DNA of 64,000 bases from Marisediminitalea oceani (GTDB lineage Bacteria; Pseudomonadota; Gammaproteobacteria; Enterobacterales; Alteromonadaceae): assembly GCF_003731635.1 (NCBI RefSeq), contig NZ_RCUA01000081.1:1-64000 (forward strand), written 5' to 3'. A program made the position numbers and the translations under genes. The notes beneath the pieces were generated by a model. The model was not told the DNA's origin. It saw nothing but the letters and a program-made list of their open reading frames with translations, and searched no databases. This document shows, piece by piece, positions 61,072 to 64,000 of the stretch (its first letter is position 1; every line of letters begins with the position of its first letter).

Positions 61072-61695
61072 TTAAACTCTGGCGTTGCGGGTTAACCGCG
61101 TAGCAGCCAGAAACAGCAGGCTGAATGCCACACCGGTTGGAGCGGGTATGTCCTGGGTAATAGCGATGGCGTCGATATCGGTAACAAAGGCCACACGGTT
61201 ACCGGCTTCTGCCAGGGCTCTGGTACTGCTTATCATCATGGTGCCGTACAGTTCATCCATGTACAAATCGGTATAGTTTGCCACCGCGCTGGGATTAGCC
61301 GAATACATGCCCCTGCCGGTGCCAGAACCATTAAGCATAATGTCGTCGGTCTGGCTGTCGAATACAAACCCTGCATTGAAAGCTCTGAGGGTAAGCGACA
61401 TGATGTCGGTATTGCCGTTATTCACCAGCACAAACATTCCGGAAAGAATATTGTTGGCATTGTCGAGTACGCCGTGAGAATCACCGTCTAGCCGGATCCC
61501 CCATAAGCCATTAATGTACCCACCTGCGGTGGGTGACATAGCTACCCATACCCCGGAGTCGGTAGTGCCGTCGGCAAATGCAACTTCTACCAGGATACCC
61601 GCCATATCAGCACCGGAAACCTCGTGTATAAAGGATGCCTGAGCTTTAGCACTGAGAAACAGGGTAATAAAGCACAATAAAAGGTATTTTTTCAT
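61072..61695 (-). CDS. PEP-CTERM-like exported protein
   Basis: A 207-residue protein. The signal peptide is MKKYLLLCFITLFLSAKAQA. The body (ASFIHEVSGADMAGILVEVAFADGT ... AVANYTDLYMDELYGTMMISSTRALAEAGNRVAFVTDIDAI) resembles short PEP-CTERM proteins with a DVDAIAI-type strand before the tail. The tail DIPAPTGVAFSLLFLAATRLTRNARV keeps the proline-alanine motif, hydrophobic helix and basic end but lacks the glutamate and the common glycine-rich helix. No -24/-12 promoter was found upstream. Confidence 0.75.
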   Translation of the reverse strand: MKKYLLLCFITLFLSAKAQASFIHEVSGADMAGILVEVAFADGTTDSGVWVAMSPTAGGYINGLWGIRLDGDSHGVLDNANNILSGMFVLVNNGNTDIMSLTLRAFNAGFVFDSQTDDIMLNGSGTGRGMYSANPSAVANYTDLYMDELYGTMMISSTRALAEAGNRVAFVTDIDAIAITQDIPAPTGVAFSLLFLAATRLTRNARV

Positions 61696-62187
61696 TAGTA
61701 TCTTCCTTAAAACATGTTGTACCTTGCTGGCCTCTCTCTACTTCCCCTGTATGGATGGCAGGACTACGGGTGGCACTTAGCAGTCATTAACCTTTTAGTT
61801 AACATCGTAACTGTGCATTTTTTAAGCCATTATATTTTTTTGTACTGATTTTCAGTGGTTTAACATTTTCAAAATGCTACTTTTGACCTGGTCATTAAAT
61901 AGCCAAAACGTTTAACTTTTTACTGTAAAAAAATCCGACACTTAATAATTTGCAGTGTAGTTTTTTTGATTTTGCTTTGGTTTCGTAGGTTTTTCCGTGA
62001 GCAATCATGACGTTGTTTTATATAGGTTTTATTTGGTTATCTTTATTCTAAATCGCTCAAAAAGCACACAGAACACAAATGATTAATCTGCACCTGACAA
62101 AGGCGACTTGCTTCTACTTAGTGCAAGTATTGCGAATTCTTGGGTGTATTGGGTTGATTTGGCATGGTTTGAGTGAGTTTTAGTTAG
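61696..62187. other. 490-bp AT-rich upstream region, no gene seen
   Basis: This is the upstream region of the PEP-CTERM gene at 61072 and is AT-rich (runs of T near 61830-61980). No open frame, RNA or repeat can be supported in it. The GGAAG ribosome site of the 61072 gene lies at its left end. Confidence 0.4.
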
Positions 62188-62212
62188 AAAAAAGCCCCGT
62201 TAAAACGGGGCT
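62188..62212 (-). terminator. Rho-independent terminator, minus strand, without an obvious gene
   Basis: AGCCCCGTT (62193-62201) pairs with AACGGGGCT (62204-62212). The A-run 62188-62193 gives a U-tract on minus-strand transcripts. It lies 490 bp upstream of the PEP-CTERM gene start and is the terminator of the candidate small RNA. Confidence 0.75.
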
Positions 62213-62310
62213 GAAATGGGTTCACACAACACAGAAATGGAAGGAACACTGGTTGTTGCCTGGAGGGAACAACAACTCATCCATTGGTTAGTAACTATAC
62301 AGTTTTATTT
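62188..62310 (-). ncRNA. Candidate small RNA with anti-Shine-Dalgarno loop
   Basis: On the minus strand a 7-bp hairpin, GTTGTTG with CAACAAC (62276-62270 and 62258-62252), presents the loop TTCCCTCCAGG, which contains CCUCC. About 40 nt later comes a Rho-independent terminator: 9-bp stem AGCCCCGTT/AACGGGGCT (62212-62193) followed by T6. No open frame precedes this terminator and the nearest minus-strand gene ends 850 bp away, so a free-standing RNA of about 110-130 nt is plausible. The 5' end is a guess. Confidence 0.4.
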
Positions 62311-62398
62311 CTGACGTTGGTTATTACCCGTACTTGCCAGGTATTGTTTTTGATAAGTGCTTTGGGGATTTTGTAAATAGGTAATTTTGGATGAGTCA

Positions 62399-63039
62399 GG
62401 CTGTTTGGGGGATACCGGAAGATACTTCGTATCTTCCGGTATGACGGAATTAAAAATAGTCATGCAGGCATGCCAGCACCTTCTTCATCTCCGCAGGCCA
62501 CCACCTTCTTCATCTCCGCATACCAGCACCTTCGTCATCCCCGCATGCTCTTGAGCGGGGATCTCGTTGGGTTTCAGTATTATGTATAGGGTATTTTGCG
62601 TGAGCCAAACTGTTCAGGAGATCCCGGCTCGGGGGCCGGGATGACAATATTTTATTGGCCGGGATGACTATATTATATTGGCCTGAATGACGGGTAAATA
62701 GAGTCATCCCCGCATGCAACAACCCTAAGTCATCCCCGCATGCAACAATCCTAAGTCATCCCCGCACGCTACACCCTACCTCATCCCCGCAGGCTATTGA
62801 GCGGGGATCTCCTTAAAAGGCTATTCAAGCGTAGCCAGGCTTTTTCGGAGATACCGGATAGATACTTCGTATCTTCCGGAATGACGGGAAGGAGGGGCTC
62901 CCGGCTCGGAGGCCGGGATGACTAAATTGAACCGGCCGGGATGACTAAATTAAACCGGCCGGGATGACTGAATAAAATCGGCCGGGCTGACTGAATAACG
63001 TCGGCCGGGCTGACTGAATAATTTTGGCTGGGATGACGG
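62399..63039. repeat. Mosaic palindromic and tandem repeat field, copy 3
   Basis: This 640-bp field is the largest of three related clusters. It holds a perfect 14-bp hairpin ATACCGGAAGATAC/GTATCTTCCGGTAT (62412-62442) with a degenerate second copy near 62850. It also holds B-type arms (CCCCGCATGCTCTTGAGCGGGG near 62541) and A-type arms (CCCGGCTCGGGGGCCGGG near 62624). A 26-bp tandem unit beginning GTCATCCCCGCATGCAAC occurs at 62703, 62729 and 62755. A 23-bp tandem unit beginning GGCCGGGATGACT starts at 62911, 62934, 62957, 62980 and 63003, with a partial sixth at 63026. Confidence 0.9.
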
Positions 63040-63066
63040 AAAAAGAGGTAAACCAAGTCCCTCAAA

Positions 63067-64000
63067 TTACAGCAATTTTACTTTAGGCAGGTACCAGGTA
63101 ATTAACTCTGCAAACAATGAGGTTGCCCTAATATCTTTACTTAAGGCGCCTCCCTCACTGCTTTGACGTTTTTCTATCAGACCAACCTGCCAGGCTAAAT
63201 CCAGCCAAAACCTGAGTACGTACTCAGACGGAAGTTCCACACCGGGAATATTAATCACCGGGCTTTCTTCGTCGGGGAATGTCTTTTCAAATAACTGCTG
63301 ATAATCCCGGCTATGCCGCCAGGTATCTCCCAGTTGGTAGAGAATGTATAACGAAAAGCCGATACTGGATTGATAAAACGCACAGTTTTCTTCGTCACCG
63401 GCGAGATACGCAAGATTGAAATCAGTGATGTATGTTGTAAAAAGTGTTGCGTAGAGTTCTGTAGCAGCGTCATGGTCGCCTTGCTGTATACGCTCGTACA
63501 TCTGCCAGGTAGCGTTAAGTGGCTTCCAGTAGCCGCCATGCTTGCGGAGCAGCCCCGCAATGGAAAGAACGCAACGTGCTACATGCAAATGTGCAAAGTC
63601 TTCTTCTTTGTTAATGGTGGAAACCGTGATCCCCGAATCTATCTCCATTTGATATTTTTCGAAAATAGTGCGGCACAGGTCGCGGGGTAAATTGCCGGCA
63701 GCGGTGCATTTAATGCCATTCGGACCCAAAGCACCCAGTAGGTTTAACGCCAACCAGTAAATGGGCACAGCCATTAGCTGCGAAACACGTTTAAAGTCTC
63801 GGGTTAGTAATGCCGGCGCCTCAAACGGCGTGGTTAGCAGCTCTCTGGCCTGGGTTGGCGTTAACCCAAGCAGATCCTCGCGGGGTGAATCGTTATGCTC
63901 TTGCATAAACCTATCAACAAAGGCCTGTGCTTCTTCCAGCGATTCAAACTGTTCTTCAGACATGGCCTTCGATAAAGCCTGATTGACTTCTCGCGCTGGA
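63067..64000 (-). CDS. Uncharacterised soluble protein, partial at window edge
   Basis: At least 298 residues from ATG 63963, but the frame stays open to the end of the window (upstream residues read AREVNQALSKA), so the true start may lie outside. The protein is helical and soluble. Segments such as HNDSPREDLLGLTPTQARELL, VSQLMAVPIYWLALNLLGALG, and LCRTIFEKYQMEIDSG are clearly protein-like. I do not recognise the family. It ends 28 bases before the repeat field. Confidence 0.65.
   Translation of the reverse strand, partial: PAREVNQALSKAMSEEQFESLEEAQAFVDRFMQEHNDSPREDLLGLTPTQARELLTTPFEAPALLTRDFKRVSQLMAVPIYWLALNLLGALGPNGIKCTAAGNLPRDLCRTIFEKYQMEIDSGITVSTINKEEDFAHLHVARCVLSIAGLLRKHGGYWKPLNATWQMYERIQQGDHDAATELYATLFTTYITDFNLAYLAGDEENCAFYQSSIGFSLYILYQLGDTWRHSRDYQQLFEKTFPDEESPVINIPGVELPSEYVLRFWLDLAWQVGLIEKRQSSEGGALSKDIRATSLFAELITWYLPKVKLL

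Noticed and set aside
62510..62722. A 70-residue minus-strand frame in the repeat field
   Set aside because: It is made of palindromic repeat units; its protein is repeat-derived and unlike any coding sequence.
62911..63039. Regular 23-bp units considered as a CRISPR array
   Set aside because: Units are head-to-tail with no unique spacers between them, and there are no cas genes; it is a tandem satellite.

Overview
The window reads as a chromosomal segment of a marine gammaproteobacterium, most likely an Alteromonadales member (Alteromonas/Aestuariibacter-like). The reasons are moderate GC, a set of PEP-CTERM (exosortase-target) proteins, a VpsP/CpsB/Wzc/Wza exopolysaccharide block, a colanic-acid-like fucose pathway and OhrR/Ohr. 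The genus is an inference; no rRNA or complete tRNA gene was seen.

Layout. (1) 1-5140 is accessory DNA: a complete IS4-family element (1-1324), a serine recombinase, then a tightly coupled Hanks-type protein kinase and TPR-like protein, all AT-rich, ending near a 25-nt fragment that looks like a tRNA 3' end. (2) 5.5-12.8 kb holds two PEP-CTERM proteins, an NhaC antiporter, a double-cupin protein, a GntR/FCD regulator and an M1-family lipoprotein peptidase. (3) 12,998-19,560 is a compact five-gene operon: ECF sigma factor with a hydrophobic tail, membrane anti-sigma-like protein, animal-type haem peroxidase, an orphan 165-residue protein, and a 1050-residue secreted TPR-CHAT (caspase-like) protein. 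It is the best candidate in the window for an undescribed system. (4) 19.7-30.6 kb holds housekeeping and stress genes (RidA, YigZ, PAQR/hemolysin III, a C-X5-R phosphatase-like protein, a LuxR-type regulator, a large PKD/LRR lipoprotein, OhrR/Ohr, GDP-mannose hydrolase, VanZ) and a third PEP-CTERM protein that is a paralogue of the one at 6665. (5) 30.6-60.9 kb is a large exopolysaccharide locus, almost all on the minus strand. It starts with a WcaJ-like initiating transferase at 60,094. Wzx, a Wzy-like polymerase, a sulfotransferase, a beta-propeller protein and at least five glycosyltransferases follow, then Gmd, a WcaF-like acetyltransferase, an acyltransferase, an aldo/keto reductase, a GMC oxidoreductase and Fcl. 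The export block comes last: a LapG-like protease, a PEP-CTERM protein, a second Wzy/ligase, an outer-membrane barrel, Wza, Wzc, CpsB and VpsP. One glycosyltransferase (57,306-58,615) is broken by frameshifts, one of them at an A7 tract. (6) 60.9-64 kb holds another PEP-CTERM protein, a 650-bp field of palindromic and tandem repeats, and a gene running off the right edge.

How it fits together. The fucose genes (gmd, fcl, gmm), WcaI/WcaF/WcaJ-like proteins and a sulfotransferase point to a fucose-containing, possibly sulfated exopolysaccharide made by a Wzx/Wzy-type route and exported through Wza/Wzc, with CpsB controlling Wzc phosphorylation. PEP-CTERM proteins are normally anchored or released in an exosortase- and EPS-dependent way. 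The exosortase itself is not in this window. Two paralogous PEP-CTERM genes 23 kb apart each carry a -24/-12 (sigma-54-like) promoter, matching the known RpoN/PrsK/PrsR control of such genes. Three intergenic regions share one mosaic family of GTCATCCC...GGGATGAC palindromes with locally amplified 23-26 bp tandem units.
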